From Microbacterium candidum (GTDB lineage: Bacteria > Actinomycetota > Actinomycetes > Actinomycetales > Microbacteriaceae): a stretch of DNA of 64,000 bases. The translations under genes and the position numbers were made by a program. Below, one piece after another: positions 1 to 8,236 of the stretch. Position 1 is the first letter of the stretch. Each line of letters starts with the position of its first letter. The notes below the pieces were generated by a model. That model saw nothing but the letters and a program-made list of their open reading frames with translations. It made no database searches and had not been told where the DNA came from. The stretch covers positions 556,254-620,253 of the forward strand of contig NZ_JASXSZ010000003.1 of the NCBI RefSeq assembly GCF_030315975.1, read 5' to 3'.

Positions 1-69
1 ATCACCCGGCCGCCCCGACGGCCCGGGGGGTGTGGAGCCCCGCCCGCCCCGGCCCTCTTCGCCGACGAC

Positions 70-1791
70 CTACTCGACGAGCTTGCCGGCGGTTGAGACG
101 TCCCGGATCAGCTCGGCGATCTCGGCGGGCACCGGCGAGATGGCCTCGCGCACGACGCCCGTGCCGGGCGACCACACGAGGTTGACCTGGAGTTCGGGAT
201 CGGACTGAGGGTAGTCGCTGCGGTTGTGGCACCCGCGGGTCTCACGACGCTCCCGCGCGGATTCCAGCGTCGCCTGGGCGGCCAGGAGCGACGCTTTGAG
301 GTCGAAGGCGTGGGCGAGGTCCTGGAACCCGGCGATGTCCGGGTGCACGCCGATGTCGTTCGCGCGCTCCCTCGTGCGGTCGAGCTCCTCGAGCCCCGCG
401 GTCAGCCCGCTCTCGTCCCGCACGACGCCGGCGTACTCGCTCATCGTGTTCCGGATGGCCCGCTGCAATGCGCGGACGTTCTCGGTCCCGTCCGCGGCGA
501 GCAGCCCGTCGACCTCGGCACGTGCCTGTGCGACGACGCTCGCCGAGCGACGTTGCGCAGCCAGCGCGGCGGAGTAGTCGCCCGCGGCCCGGCCGACGAT
601 CCGCCCGTACACCAGGAGCTCGATGAGCGAGTTCCCGCCGAGCCGATTGGCGCCGTGCAGCCCGCTGGACGCCTCGCCGATCGCATAGAGTCCGTCGACG
701 CCCGTGCCATGGTCCTCCGGACGGACCCGCACCCCGCCCATCGAGTAATGCGCGGTGGGGGCGATCTCGATCGGCTCGCGCGTGATGTCGAGCATCTGCA
801 GCTCCATCATCGTCTGGTAGACCCGCGGCAGGCGCTGCATGATCGTCTCGCGAGGCAGGTGCGAGACATCCAGCCAGACACCGCCCTTCTCTGTGCCGCG
901 GCCCTCCTTGATCTCGGTGTACGCGGCGAGCGCGACGCGGTCGCGCGTGGACAACTCCATCCGCTGCGGGTCGTACCGCTCCATGAACCGCTCACCGAGC
1001 GCGTTGCGCAGGACGCCGCCCTCGCCTCGCGCGGCCTCCGAGATCAGGGTGCCGGCGGCGTTCTCCGGCTCGAGGATCCCCGACGGATGGAACTGCACGA
1101 GCTCGGCGTCGCGCAGCCGCGCTCCCGCCTCGACGGCCAGCCGGAAGGCATCGCCCGTGTTCTCGTCGCGTCGCGACGACGTGCGACGCCAGATGCGCGT
1201 GTGACCTCCTGCGGCGAGGATCACGGCATCCGCGTGGATGAGGTACCTCGTGCCGTCGTTGATGTCGAAGCCGTATGCGCCGAACACGGTGTTGTCATCG
1301 ACGAGGACGCGGGTGATGTACACGCCGTCGAGGATCGGGATGCCCAGCCGTTCGGCCTCGGCGACCAGACTGCGCTGGATCTCCAGCCCCGTGTAGTCGC
1401 CGGCGAAGGCAGTGCGCCGCCACGTGTGGGCGCCGAAGAATCGCTGGGAGATCCGCCCGTCGTCCTCACGCGCGAACGACATCCCGTAGCGCTCGAGGTC
1501 GCGGATGCCCTCCTCCGCTCCGCGGACGACGGTCTCCACGATCTGAGGGTCCGCGAGGAAGTAGCTCTCCTTGATCGTGTCCGCGGCATGCTGCTGCCAC
1601 GAGTCCGACGGGTCCATCGTCCCCAGCGCCGCATTGATGCCGCCTGCCGCGAGCGACGTATGCGCATCCAGCCGCGGGCGCTTGCCGACGGCGAGGACAT
1701 CCGTGCCCCGCCCGGCGAGCTCGATCGCGGCCCGAAGGCCGGATCCGCCCGTCCCGATCACGAGGACTCCTGTTGCCAGTCGACGTTCCAT
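70..1791 (-). CDS. FAD-dependent L-aspartate oxidase / fumarate reductase-type flavoprotein
   Basis: A 573-residue flavoprotein of the succinate dehydrogenase/fumarate reductase/NadB family. The N-terminus has the FAD dinucleotide fold (VIGTGGSGLRAA, about residues 10-21) and the TSLAAGGINAAL flavinylation/flavin-binding region. Further family motifs are HPSG, EAARGEGG, HYSMGG and, near residue 380, GEASSGLHGANRLGGNS. Start 1791 is preceded by GGAAG; a longer open frame upstream lacks a ribosome site. No iron-sulfur or membrane-anchor subunit lies beside it, which favours a soluble L-aspartate oxidase or fumarate-reducing enzyme over respiratory Sdh. Sequence alone does not settle the substrate. 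Confidence 0.8.
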   Translation of the reverse strand: MERRLATGVLVIGTGGSGLRAAIELAGRGTDVLAVGKRPRLDAHTSLAAGGINAALGTMDPSDSWQQHAADTIKESYFLADPQIVETVVRGAEEGIRDLERYGMSFAREDDGRISQRFFGAHTWRRTAFAGDYTGLEIQRSLVAEAERLGIPILDGVYITRVLVDDNTVFGAYGFDINDGTRYLIHADAVILAAGGHTRIWRRTSSRRDENTGDAFRLAVEAGARLRDAELVQFHPSGILEPENAAGTLISEAARGEGGVLRNALGERFMERYDPQRMELSTRDRVALAAYTEIKEGRGTEKGGVWLDVSHLPRETIMQRLPRVYQTMMELQMLDITREPIEIAPTAHYSMGGVRVRPEDHGTGVDGLYAIGEASSGLHGANRLGGNSLIELLVYGRIVGRAAGDYSAALAAQRRSASVVAQARAEVDGLLAADGTENVRALQRAIRNTMSEYAGVVRDESGLTAGLEELDRTRERANDIGVHPDIAGFQDLAHAFDLKASLLAAQATLESARERRETRGCHNRSDYPQSDPELQVNLVWSPGTGVVREAISPVPAEIAELIRDVSTAGKLVE

Positions 1792-1813
1792 GCTGCCCAC
1801 TTCCTTCTCTCTT

Positions 1814-1830
1814 CGGCCGCTGTGCGGCCG
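1814..1830. terminator. short GC-rich hairpin between the sigma operon and the flavoprotein gene
   Basis: A perfect 7-bp stem (CGGCCGC/GCGGCCG) with a 3-nt loop lies in the 160-bp gap. There is no clear T-tract, so termination is only a possibility. Confidence 0.25.
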
Positions 1831-1952
1831 GCGGCGTGAGGTATCACGCCCATATTGGTGACCGGGCGCGCAGGGCATCTGTGACCGGCGGATGCCGGGC
1901 CCTGAGGCGACGAAGGGCGGAGCTGATAGAGCTCCATCCCGGTATCACCGCG

Positions 1953-2342
1953 TCAGGCGCGGTTCCAGTGGGCGAGCTTCTCGGGATTCACGATCGCCCA
2001 CATCTGGCGCACCTTCCGCCCCCGCGCCATCACGACGACGACCCCCACCACGCGCCTCTCGATGCGGATGACGACGCCTGGGGTCGTGTTGATCTCGGCG
2101 AGGGCGAGCTTGCTGCCCGGGTACGCGTCCCGCAGTTCGATGAGCGCGACAGCCACCGCGGGCGCGCCGTCAGTCGGTGTGGTTGCGGACATCGCGCTGT
2201 CGCTGTCGATCGTGAGCGAGGAGCGGCGGTGCAGGAGGGCGACGAGCCCGTCGAGGTCACCCTGTTCCCAAGCAGAGAGGAACTCGGCCAAGAGCGTCCC
2301 CGGTGAGTGACGGGGACGTCTCTCGGGGTTCGTCGACGTCAT
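1953..2342 (-). CDS. stand-alone SnoaL-like domain protein, partner of the ECF41 sigma factor
   Basis: A 129-residue protein resembling the C-terminal SnoaL-like domain of ECF41/SigJ sigma factors, including a closing VNPEKLAHW segment (an NPDKL-type motif). It begins with an ATGA overlap on the stop codon of the upstream sigma gene, so the two are co-transcribed and probably translationally coupled. In ECF41 proteins the fused SnoaL-like domain modulates sigma activity. A separate copy could act on the sigma factor in trans, but this is inference. It has no sigma domains of its own. Confidence 0.75.
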   Translation of the reverse strand: MTSTNPERRPRHSPGTLLAEFLSAWEQGDLDGLVALLHRRSSLTIDSDSAMSATTPTDGAPAVAVALIELRDAYPGSKLALAEINTTPGVVIRIERRVVGVVVVMARGRKVRQMWAIVNPEKLAHWNRA

Positions 2343-3229
2343 GTGAGGGCTGGCGCGGCGTGTTCGAGCTTGTCGGGGCTCATGATCCACAGCAGCCGCG
2401 TGATCCCCTCCGGCGACACCGTCACCGTGAGCACGGTGGTGACGACGCCGTCTTCGGACAGCGTCACGGCGGGACGACCGTTGACCTGCACCCACTCGAT
2501 CGTCTTGCCCGACCAGAAGTGCGACGAGAACGCCGCCACGAACTTCGCCACCCGCAGCGCTCCCGTGACCGGGATGCGGGCTGCGAGCTTCACGCCGTTG
2601 CCGTCGCTCAGGCTGACGATGTCGGAGACGAAGAGCTGCTCGAGCTGGGCGACATCCCCCTCCTGCGCGGCAGCAAGGAACGCCGTGAGCAGCCGGCGCT
2701 GCTCCCCCGAACTCACTTCGGCCTTGCGGTCGGACGCGAGGTGCTTCCTGGCGCGGCTGGCCAGCTGTCGCGCGGCCGCCTCGGTGGTCTGCAGGATGTC
2801 CGCGATCCGCGCGTACGGGTACTCCAGGGCTTCGCGGAGTACGTACGCGGCGCGCTCGGTCGGGGTCAGCCGCTCGAGCAGCAGAAGGACGGCGTACTCG
2901 AGCGCCTCCCCGCGCTCGGCGCCCAGAGCGGGATCGTCCTCGGTGTTGATGGGTTCGGGCAGCCACGGACCGATGTACGTCTCGCGTCGGACGCGAGCCG
3001 ATTGCAGGGCGTTGATGGACAGCCGCGTCGTGATCGTCGTCAGGAAGGCCGCCGGCTCCTTGACGTCGGTGCGGTCGGTGGCCTGCCACCGGATCCACAC
3101 CTCCTGCAGGATGTCCTCCGCATCCGCGACACTGCCCAGCATCCGGTACGCGACCCCGAAGAGGCGGCGCCGCGCCCGCTCGAACTCCTCGGTCGCGCAA
3201 TCGTCAACGGGCTGCCCTGTTACTGCCAT
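2339..3229 (-). CDS. sigJ: ECF41-type RNA polymerase sigma factor (SigJ-like)
   Basis: A 296-residue ECF sigma factor. Region 2 (FGVAYRMLGSVADAEDILQE) spans about residues 24-43 and region 4 (LTPTERAAYVLRE...YARIADIL) about 120-150. It is followed by the GPWLPEP linker typical of ECF41 and a SnoaL-like C-terminal domain ending in MSPDKL. ECF41 members lack a classical anti-sigma factor; the C-terminal extension is the regulator. A TGTCACG-N16-TGTC promoter lies 71-97 bp upstream, indicating autoregulation. It overlaps the downstream SnoaL-like gene by 4 bp. Matching promoters in front of the next three units suggest that it controls them. Confidence 0.9.
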   Translation of the reverse strand: MAVTGQPVDDCATEEFERARRRLFGVAYRMLGSVADAEDILQEVWIRWQATDRTDVKEPAAFLTTITTRLSINALQSARVRRETYIGPWLPEPINTEDDPALGAERGEALEYAVLLLLERLTPTERAAYVLREALEYPYARIADILQTTEAAARQLASRARKHLASDRKAEVSSGEQRRLLTAFLAAAQEGDVAQLEQLFVSDIVSLSDGNGVKLAARIPVTGALRVAKFVAAFSSHFWSGKTIEWVQVNGRPAVTLSEDGVVTTVLTVTVSPEGITRLLWIMSPDKLEHAAPALT

Positions 3230-3299
3230 CTGTCTGTACCGCTCTCAACCATTCGATGTGAACCACGAGGTGCGCACCGAGGCGCCCCTCGTTCACAGT

Positions 3300-3326
3300 G
3301 ACAAGGCAGCCGCCCGATGCGTGACA
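3300..3326 (-). promoter_or_regulatory. predicted ECF41 promoter of the sigma operon
   Basis: On the minus strand TGTCACG (3326-3320) is followed by 16 nt and TGTC (3303-3300). The published ECF41 consensus, as I recall it, is TGTCACA in the -35 and CGTC in the -10 region. The predicted leader is about 64 nt. Confidence 0.65.
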
Positions 3327-3334
3327 GATCGTGC

Positions 3335-4687
3335 TCATCCAATTCTCACCTCGCGTGAGGGAGCACTGTGCGCCCGCGGCAGTGCTCCATGAAGGAACGC
3401 CCGCCGAGGGTGCTGCACCGACAGCAGCGAGACGATGTCCCGGCCGAACAGCACCGCGGTCACCCACACGAGGAACACCCGCACCTTCCGCTCCCACGTC
3501 GGCAGCGCGAGCACGTGGTATCCGCGATGCATCACCCACGCGAGGAAGCCCGTGATGACGATGCCCTTCCACTGGAAGATGCCCTTGCCGAGCCCGAGGG
3601 TCGCGACCACGCCGAGGCTGTGGTGCACGTAATCCCGTGCGGCCTTCCCGCGCAGGCTCGCGACGATGTTCGACGCCAGCAGGGTGCCCTGCCGCACTGC
3701 GTGCTGGGCGTTCGGGACCGTCAGCGCGCCGGCAACGGAAGAGGCGAGGTCAGGCACGGCGGCGGCGTCGCCCGCCGCCCATGCATCGGGTACGGGGGTG
3801 TCGGACGTCCCGACGCGCATGTCCGCGCGGACGATCACGGAGCCGCGCTCGTTCACCGGCAGGTCGGTGTTGTTCGCGATCACTGGGTTCGCGCCGTTGC
3901 CGGCCGTCCACACAATCGTGTGCGAGTCGAACTCCTCACCCGTCGACAGAACGATGTGGCCGTCGACGGCCGACACGAGCTGGGTCTCGAGATGGATGTG
4001 CGCCCCGCGCTCCAGGAGGGTGCGCACGACCCACTCGCCCGGCCTGTCGGTGACTTCGGGGAGGATGCGGTCGCGCGCCTCGATGAGGTGGAAGGCCAGG
4101 TCGGAGAAGGTGAGCTCAGGGTACGACTTCAAGAGGGCCGTGGCGAGGGACAGCAGCTCGGCGAAGCCTTCGACTCCGGAGAACCCGCCGCCGACGAACG
4201 TGACCGTCAGCAGGCGTGAGCGGTCGGGTCCGGGCGGCAGCATCGAGGCGCGGTCGAACGCATCCAGCAGGCGGTCGCGGATGGCGACCGCCTCCTCGAC
4301 GTGCTTCATCCCGATCGCGTGCTCCGTGACCCCCGGGATCGGGAAGGTGCGCGTCACGGCGCCCGCGGTGACCACGATGATGTCGTAGCCGAGCCGGAAC
4401 GGCTCGCCGTCCCGCGGCTGCACTGTCACCGCGCGGTCCGCGTGTTCGATCCGGGTCACGGTCCCGTGGATGAGGCGCGTCCTGCGCAGGTGGCTGCGCA
4501 GCGAGATCGCCGCGTGCCGCGCCTCGATCGATCCGGCAGCCACCTCGGGCAGGAACGGCTGATAGGTCATATACGGCCGAGGGTCGACGACCGTGATCTC
4601 GGCCTCGTCCCGCCGGAGCTTCTTCTCCAGCTTCCAGGCCGTGTAGAAGCCGGCGTATCCACCGCCGACGATGAGGATCTTTCGCAT
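3335..4687 (-). CDS. ndh: type II NADH dehydrogenase / pyridine nucleotide-disulfide oxidoreductase
   Basis: A 450-residue NDH-2-type flavoprotein that would pass electrons from NADH to quinone at the inner membrane face. Two dinucleotide-binding folds are visible: GGGYAGFYTAWKL (residues 8-20) for FAD and VGGGFSGVE near residue 167 for NADH. A further flavin motif, AAGDAAAVPD, lies near residue 316. The C-terminal 80 residues carry hydrophobic amphipathic segments typical of membrane attachment in this family. AGGAG precedes the ATG. It is divergent from the cytochrome b gene and shares with it an inverted pair of ECF41-like promoters. Confidence 0.88.
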   Translation of the reverse strand: MRKILIVGGGYAGFYTAWKLEKKLRRDEAEITVVDPRPYMTYQPFLPEVAAGSIEARHAAISLRSHLRRTRLIHGTVTRIEHADRAVTVQPRDGEPFRLGYDIIVVTAGAVTRTFPIPGVTEHAIGMKHVEEAVAIRDRLLDAFDRASMLPPGPDRSRLLTVTFVGGGFSGVEGFAELLSLATALLKSYPELTFSDLAFHLIEARDRILPEVTDRPGEWVVRTLLERGAHIHLETQLVSAVDGHIVLSTGEEFDSHTIVWTAGNGANPVIANNTDLPVNERGSVIVRADMRVGTSDTPVPDAWAAGDAAAVPDLASSVAGALTVPNAQHAVRQGTLLASNIVASLRGKAARDYVHHSLGVVATLGLGKGIFQWKGIVITGFLAWVMHRGYHVLALPTWERKVRVFLVWVTAVLFGRDIVSLLSVQHPRRAFLHGALPRAHSAPSREVRIG

Positions 4688-4712
4688 CTCGATCTCCTGT
4701 CTTCACTGGATG

Positions 4713-4739
4713 GACAGCACAGGATGCGCATCTGTGACA
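4713..4739 (-). promoter_or_regulatory. predicted ECF41 promoter of the NADH dehydrogenase gene
   Basis: Minus strand: TGTCACA (4739-4733), 16 nt, TGTC (4716-4713). The predicted start of transcription is about 20 nt before the ATG. The -35 element forms a perfect 11-bp inverted repeat with that of the divergent promoter (4733-4743 with 4769-4779). Confidence 0.7.
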
Positions 4740-4772
4740 GCCGTTCGCCGGCAGACCGGCGTCGGCGGCGGC

Positions 4773-4799
4773 TGTCACAAAACGTTCGCGGCGTATGTC
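4773..4799 (+). promoter_or_regulatory. predicted ECF41 promoter of the cytochrome b unit
   Basis: Plus strand: TGTCACA (4773-4779), 16 nt, TGTC (4796-4799). It has the same spacing and -10 tetramer as the divergent promoter for the NADH dehydrogenase. Confidence 0.7.
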
Positions 4800-4824
4800 A
4801 CATGGGTGAGGTCAGGAGGACGAC

Positions 4825-4872
4825 ATGACGCGAACCGATGTGAATGACGAAGGTGCGGCCGATGCCCGTTGA
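4825..4872 (+). CDS. possible 15-residue leader peptide overlapping the cytochrome b start
   Basis: An ATG preceded by AGGAGG at 5-nt spacing opens a 16-codon frame (MTRTDVNDEGAADAR) whose stop lies inside the first codons of the cytochrome b gene in another frame. The cytochrome b start itself has only a weak GAAGG, so coupling through this peptide is plausible. It is too short to judge from coding bias. Confidence 0.35.
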   Translation: MTRTDVNDEGAADAR

Positions 4873-6520
4873 GAGGCGCGCCCGCGCGCGGCGTTCGCTG
4901 ACGGATGCGGCCTCGCGACGGTTCGCGGCGACGCGTGCTGGACGTGCCGTCGCCGAATTGCGAATGCGGCGGGTCCCGTTGCACTGGACGAACATGTTCG
5001 GAGCCGCATCGCTCGCATCCCTCGCGGTCCTGTTCGTCACGGGCATCCTGCTGATGTTCGTGTATGCGCCCTCGAGCGAGCGGGTGGTCTATCACGGCCC
5101 ATGGATGCCGCTGGAGGGCATCACCGTGTCCAAGGCGTACGCGTCGACGATGGCCATCTCTTTCGAGGCTCCGGGCGGCCTCCTGCTGCGGCAGCTGCAT
5201 CATTGGGCGGCGCTGCTTCTGCCGGCGACGCTCATCCTGCAGATTCTCGTGTCGTTCTTCACCGGTGCCTTCCGCAGGCCGCGCCGGGGGGCGTGGGTGG
5301 CCCTCTACCTGCTGTTCATCGCGGTCCTCGCAGACGGCTGGAGCGGCTACGCCCTCCCGGACGACATGCTCGGAGGCACCGGACTGCGCATCGTCCAGGG
5401 CATCGTCCTCGCCATCCCGTTCGTCGGGGTGCAGCTGTCGACGCTGCTGTTCGGCGGCGAGTTCCCCGGGCAGATCATCGAGCACCTCTATCCGGTGCAC
5501 GTGGCGATCGTGCCGGTCGCGCTTCTCGTGCTCATCTGGGTGCGGGCGCGAGCAGCCTACCGCGTGCAACCGCCGCAGTTTACGGGGCCCGGGCGCACCG
5601 AGGACGACATCGTCGGCGTCGCCTGGCCGGCTGCGGCGGCACGCAGTGGCGGACTCGCGGCGATGGTTGCCGGTCTGCTCGTGCTCATCGCATCCACCGT
5701 CGCGGTCGCCCCGATCTGGGACTACGGGCCCTCGTCGCCCGGGGACGCGTCGGCCGGAAGCCAGCCCGACTGGTACACCGGCTTCCTCGACGGTGCACTG
5801 CGCCTGGTCCCGCCCGGCTGGGAGTTCGTCTGGCTCCACCGCACCTGGCCGCTGGCACTCCTCGTCCCGGTCGCCGTGACCGGCGCGTTCCTCCTCGCAG
5901 GGTTCATCTACCCCTTCTTCGAGGAGTGGGTCACGGGAGACCCACGGCCCCACAACCTGCTCGACCGCCCGCGCAACGCGCCGATCCGCACAGCGATCGG
6001 GATCGCCGCCCTCCTGTTCTACGGCGTCCTCTGGGGAGCAGCCGGCGCCGACATCGTCGCGGTGCAGTTCGGCCTCGCCCTCGAGTCGGTGATCGCGTTC
6101 TTCCAAGTCGCGGTGTTCCTCGCGCCCATCGTCGGCTTCGAGATCGCCCGGAGGGTGTGCATGGCGCTGCAGCGGAAGGACCGCGGCATCCTGTTGCACG
6201 GTTACGAGTCGGGCCGCATCGTGCGGCTGCCGGGCGGCGAATACATCGAGGTGCACAGCGCGGTCCCCGCCGAGGACCGCTGGCGCCACGAGGGCCCCGC
6301 CGCGAGCCACCCGTACCTCGCCCGACCGGACGAGCACGGCCAGCTCCGTGCCGTCGTGCGTGTGCGGGCCGCCCTCTCACGCCTGTTCTTCGAAGAGCGT
6401 CTGGAGCCGATCCCGACGTCTGTACTGGACGAGCCGACGGTGGCGACGCTCGATGCCGTCGCATCGGAGACCGCCGATCGTGTGTCACATCCGGCGACGG
6501 TCTCCGGTCAACACTTCTGA
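4862..6520 (+). CDS. QcrB-like cytochrome b lacking the heme bH ligands
   Basis: A 552-residue multi-helix membrane protein homologous to the cytochrome b (QcrB) of actinobacterial bc1-aa3 complexes. Helix B has RQLHHWAA with His113, and helix D has LYPVHV with His213, so the bL pair is present. The quinol-oxidation motif PDWY is at 302-305 and the GGEFPG and TGPGRTE landmarks are kept. The position 14 after His113 is Gln127 and the position 15 after His213 is Arg228, where QcrB has the bH histidines. No QcrA or QcrC gene is adjacent. The start at 4862 was chosen over 4844, which lacks a ribosome site. Its role is unknown. Confidence 0.85.
   Translation: MPVERRARARRSLTDAASRRFAATRAGRAVAELRMRRVPLHWTNMFGAASLASLAVLFVTGILLMFVYAPSSERVVYHGPWMPLEGITVSKAYASTMAISFEAPGGLLLRQLHHWAALLLPATLILQILVSFFTGAFRRPRRGAWVALYLLFIAVLADGWSGYALPDDMLGGTGLRIVQGIVLAIPFVGVQLSTLLFGGEFPGQIIEHLYPVHVAIVPVALLVLIWVRARAAYRVQPPQFTGPGRTEDDIVGVAWPAAAARSGGLAAMVAGLLVLIASTVAVAPIWDYGPSSPGDASAGSQPDWYTGFLDGALRLVPPGWEFVWLHRTWPLALLVPVAVTGAFLLAGFIYPFFEEWVTGDPRPHNLLDRPRNAPIRTAIGIAALLFYGVLWGAAGADIVAVQFGLALESVIAFFQVAVFLAPIVGFEIARRVCMALQRKDRGILLHGYESGRIVRLPGGEYIEVHSAVPAEDRWRHEGPAASHPYLARPDEHGQLRAVVRVRAALSRLFFEERLEPIPTSVLDEPTVATLDAVASETADRVSHPATVSGQHF
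6483..6509 (+). promoter_or_regulatory. predicted ECF41 promoter of the NmrA-like gene
   Basis: TGTCACA (6483-6489), 16 nt, GGTC (6506-6509), lying inside the 3' end of the cytochrome b gene. The NmrA-like start codon is 51 nt further on. Confidence 0.6.
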
Positions 6521-6560
6521 ACGCCGCTCGAGCGGCACCCCTCAACGAAAGGACACACAC

Positions 6561-7319
6561 ATGTCGAAGATCGTCGTGATCGGCGGCACCGGCCTGATCG
6601 GTTCCAAGGTCGTCGCGAAGCTCACCGCACACGGTCACGAGGCGATCGCGGCCGCACCGAACACGGGAGTCGACTCGATCACCGGTGAAGGCCTCGCGGA
6701 GGCACTGGAGGGCGCGCAGGTCGTCATCGACGTCACCAACTCGCCGTCGTTCGAGGAGAACGCCGTGCGCGAATTCTTCACGACGTCGACGACCAATCTC
6801 CTCGCGGCCGAGAAGGCGGCCGGCGTCGGACACCACGTCGCGCTGACGATCGTCGGCACGAATCGTCCGCAGAACATCCCCTATTTCCACGCCAAGATGG
6901 CGCAGGAGAAGCTCATCCGAGAGTCGGGCCAGCCGTACTCGCTCGTGCACGCGACGCAGTTCTTCGAGTTCCTCGGCTCGATCGCCGACATCTCGACCGA
7001 CGGCGACACCGTGCAGCTGCCCGGTGCGCTCGTCCAGCCCATCGCGGCCGAGGATGTCGCGACCGCTGTCGCGCGGACGGCCGTCGGTGAGCCGCTGAAC
7101 GGAGACCGCGAGGTCGCCGGCCCCGAGCAGTTCGGGATGGACGAGTTCATCCGCCGCGGACTCGCGTTCCGTAACGACCCGCGCACCGTCGTGCGCGACG
7201 ACTCGGCCCCGTACTACGGCGCGCAGATCGAGGAGCGCACGCTCGTCCCGCTCGACGGCGCATGGATCGCCGAGACGACGCTCGAAGAGTGGCTCCCCGC
7301 CAACCCGCCCCGCGCGTAG
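6561..7319 (+). CDS. NmrA-like / SDR family NAD(P)-binding protein
   Basis: A 252-residue protein with an N-terminal Rossmann motif (VVIGGTGLIGSKVV, residues 5-18) and the atypical short-chain dehydrogenase/NmrA layout. A conserved YFHAKMAQEKLI segment near residue 110 stands where extended SDRs have their Tyr/Lys helix. Oxidoreductase and epimerase genes are the usual companions of ECF41 sigma factors, which fits the promoter at 6483-6509. AAAGGA precedes the ATG. The substrate is unknown. Confidence 0.8.
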   Translation: MSKIVVIGGTGLIGSKVVAKLTAHGHEAIAAAPNTGVDSITGEGLAEALEGAQVVIDVTNSPSFEENAVREFFTTSTTNLLAAEKAAGVGHHVALTIVGTNRPQNIPYFHAKMAQEKLIRESGQPYSLVHATQFFEFLGSIADISTDGDTVQLPGALVQPIAAEDVATAVARTAVGEPLNGDREVAGPEQFGMDEFIRRGLAFRNDPRTVVRDDSAPYYGAQIEERTLVPLDGAWIAETTLEEWLPANPPRA

Positions 7320-7334
7320 GTACGGACGCAAGAA

Positions 7335-7362
7335 GGGCGGGCGGAGGATGCTCCGCCCGCCC
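7335..7362 (+). terminator. hairpin after the NmrA-like gene
   Basis: A perfect 12-bp stem (GGGCGGGCGGAG/CTCCGCCCGCCC) with a GATG loop, 16 nt after the stop codon. No U-tract is seen. Confidence 0.6.
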
Positions 7363-7503
7363 CTCATCCGACTCTTCCCTGCTGAGTGCTCCCGCGCGTG
7401 ATCTGCAGGTCATCCCCCGTCATGCGGATCAGCTGCGGCGCTCGACGCCGGATACCCTTTGGCCCGTTCTCGGTGCTTGGGGCGTCGATGGGGAGAAACA
7501 CGA

Positions 7504-7535
7504 AACCCTCTGTTTTCCCTAGAAAACAGAGGGTT
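7504..7535. terminator. strong 14-bp inverted repeat near the island boundary
   Basis: AACCCTCTGTTTTC and its exact complement are separated by a 4-nt loop (CCTA). T-rich and A-rich flanks allow it to terminate transcription on either strand. It lies about 100 bp outside the proposed left attachment site. Confidence 0.5.
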
Positions 7536-7634
7536 CTTCAGTGCTGACCTTACGAACCTCTACTCAAACCCTTTGGAGATGCGGTTCACCCCCGATGAAC
7601 TGCGCAAGCTTGCGGTTCCCGGCACCAGGGATGG

Positions 7635-7645
7635 GGGTTTGAGTA
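7635..7645 (+). other. proposed left attachment core (attL)
   Basis: GGGTTTGAGTA, identical and in the same orientation to 42117-42127. An inverted copy (TACTCAAACCC, 7561-7571) lies 63 bp to the left. Confidence 0.5.
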
Positions 7646-7989
7646 CGCCTGTTCCGTATCGGCCACACGAGCTCGCGAAGCGCCTCGGCGCGGAGAAGGT
7701 CGATGAGCTCGTCCGGCGGGCTCAGGCAGGCGAGAGTGTCCGATCACTTGCTCGTGAGATTGGCGTGGCCAACTCTGCGCTGACGCGCATGTTGCGCGAT
7801 CGGGGCGTGACGATCTCGAAGCGGAGGGTCAACGATCATGAAATGGCCGCCATGGCTAAGGAGTACGTCGCCGGAGTCACCATGGCCGAGCTCGAGCAAA
7901 AGTTCGGGCTCTCGCACGGCGCTGTGTACCGAGCGCTCCATCGTGCCGGGATCGAGCCGCGCGCAAGCGCGCCGCGGAAGTCACGATGA
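7639..7989 (+). CDS. helix-turn-helix ORF, possible C-terminal part of the serine integrase separated by integration
   Basis: About 116 residues with two helix-turn-helix-like units: VDELVRRAQAGESVRSLARE with its continuation, and MAAMAKEYVAGVTMAELEQK with FGLSHGAVYRALHRAG. This layout resembles DNA-binding tails of serine recombinases. The frame is open further left to 7459 (an ATG at 7579 is possible but poorly supported), and that part would be chromosomal. Joining the island ends at the shared 11-bp repeat puts this frame directly behind the integrase codons. It could instead be an independent small DNA-binding or excision-control protein starting at a TTG inside the repeat. Confidence 0.5.
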   Translation: MSTPVPYRPHELAKRLGAEKVDELVRRAQAGESVRSLAREIGVANSALTRMLRDRGVTISKRRVNDHEMAAMAKEYVAGVTMAELEQKFGLSHGAVYRALHRAGIEPRASAPRKSR

Positions 7990-8236
7990 GGCCAGGGTCC
8001 AACTCCTCCGCGTGCACGCCACTCCTGCGACGCCACACGATCGATCACATCGACAGAGTGCACAAGCAACCGGCGACACCTCGGTAGTCACGAACGAAGT
8101 CCGCTACGTCTGCGCCCGAAGATCCGCCTCGCCAACCTGCGAGAGCGTGGTTGAAGTCCTCGCGGATCGTCGAGGAGACAGTCGGTGAGTAGGACTGATG
8201 CGTGCAATGTCCCCGTCCCGTCGTAACGTACAAGGC

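Noticed and set aside
226..1839. Long plus-strand ORF (537 codons) opposite the flavoprotein gene
   Set aside because: An antisense frame of high-GC DNA: low-complexity, Arg/His/Val-rich translation, no motif, and it lies fully opposite a recognised gene.
7363..7640. A duplicated tRNA-Gln fragment as left attachment site
   Set aside because: No stretch matching the tRNA 3' half was found there; only the short GGGTTTGAGTA repeat is shared with the right end.
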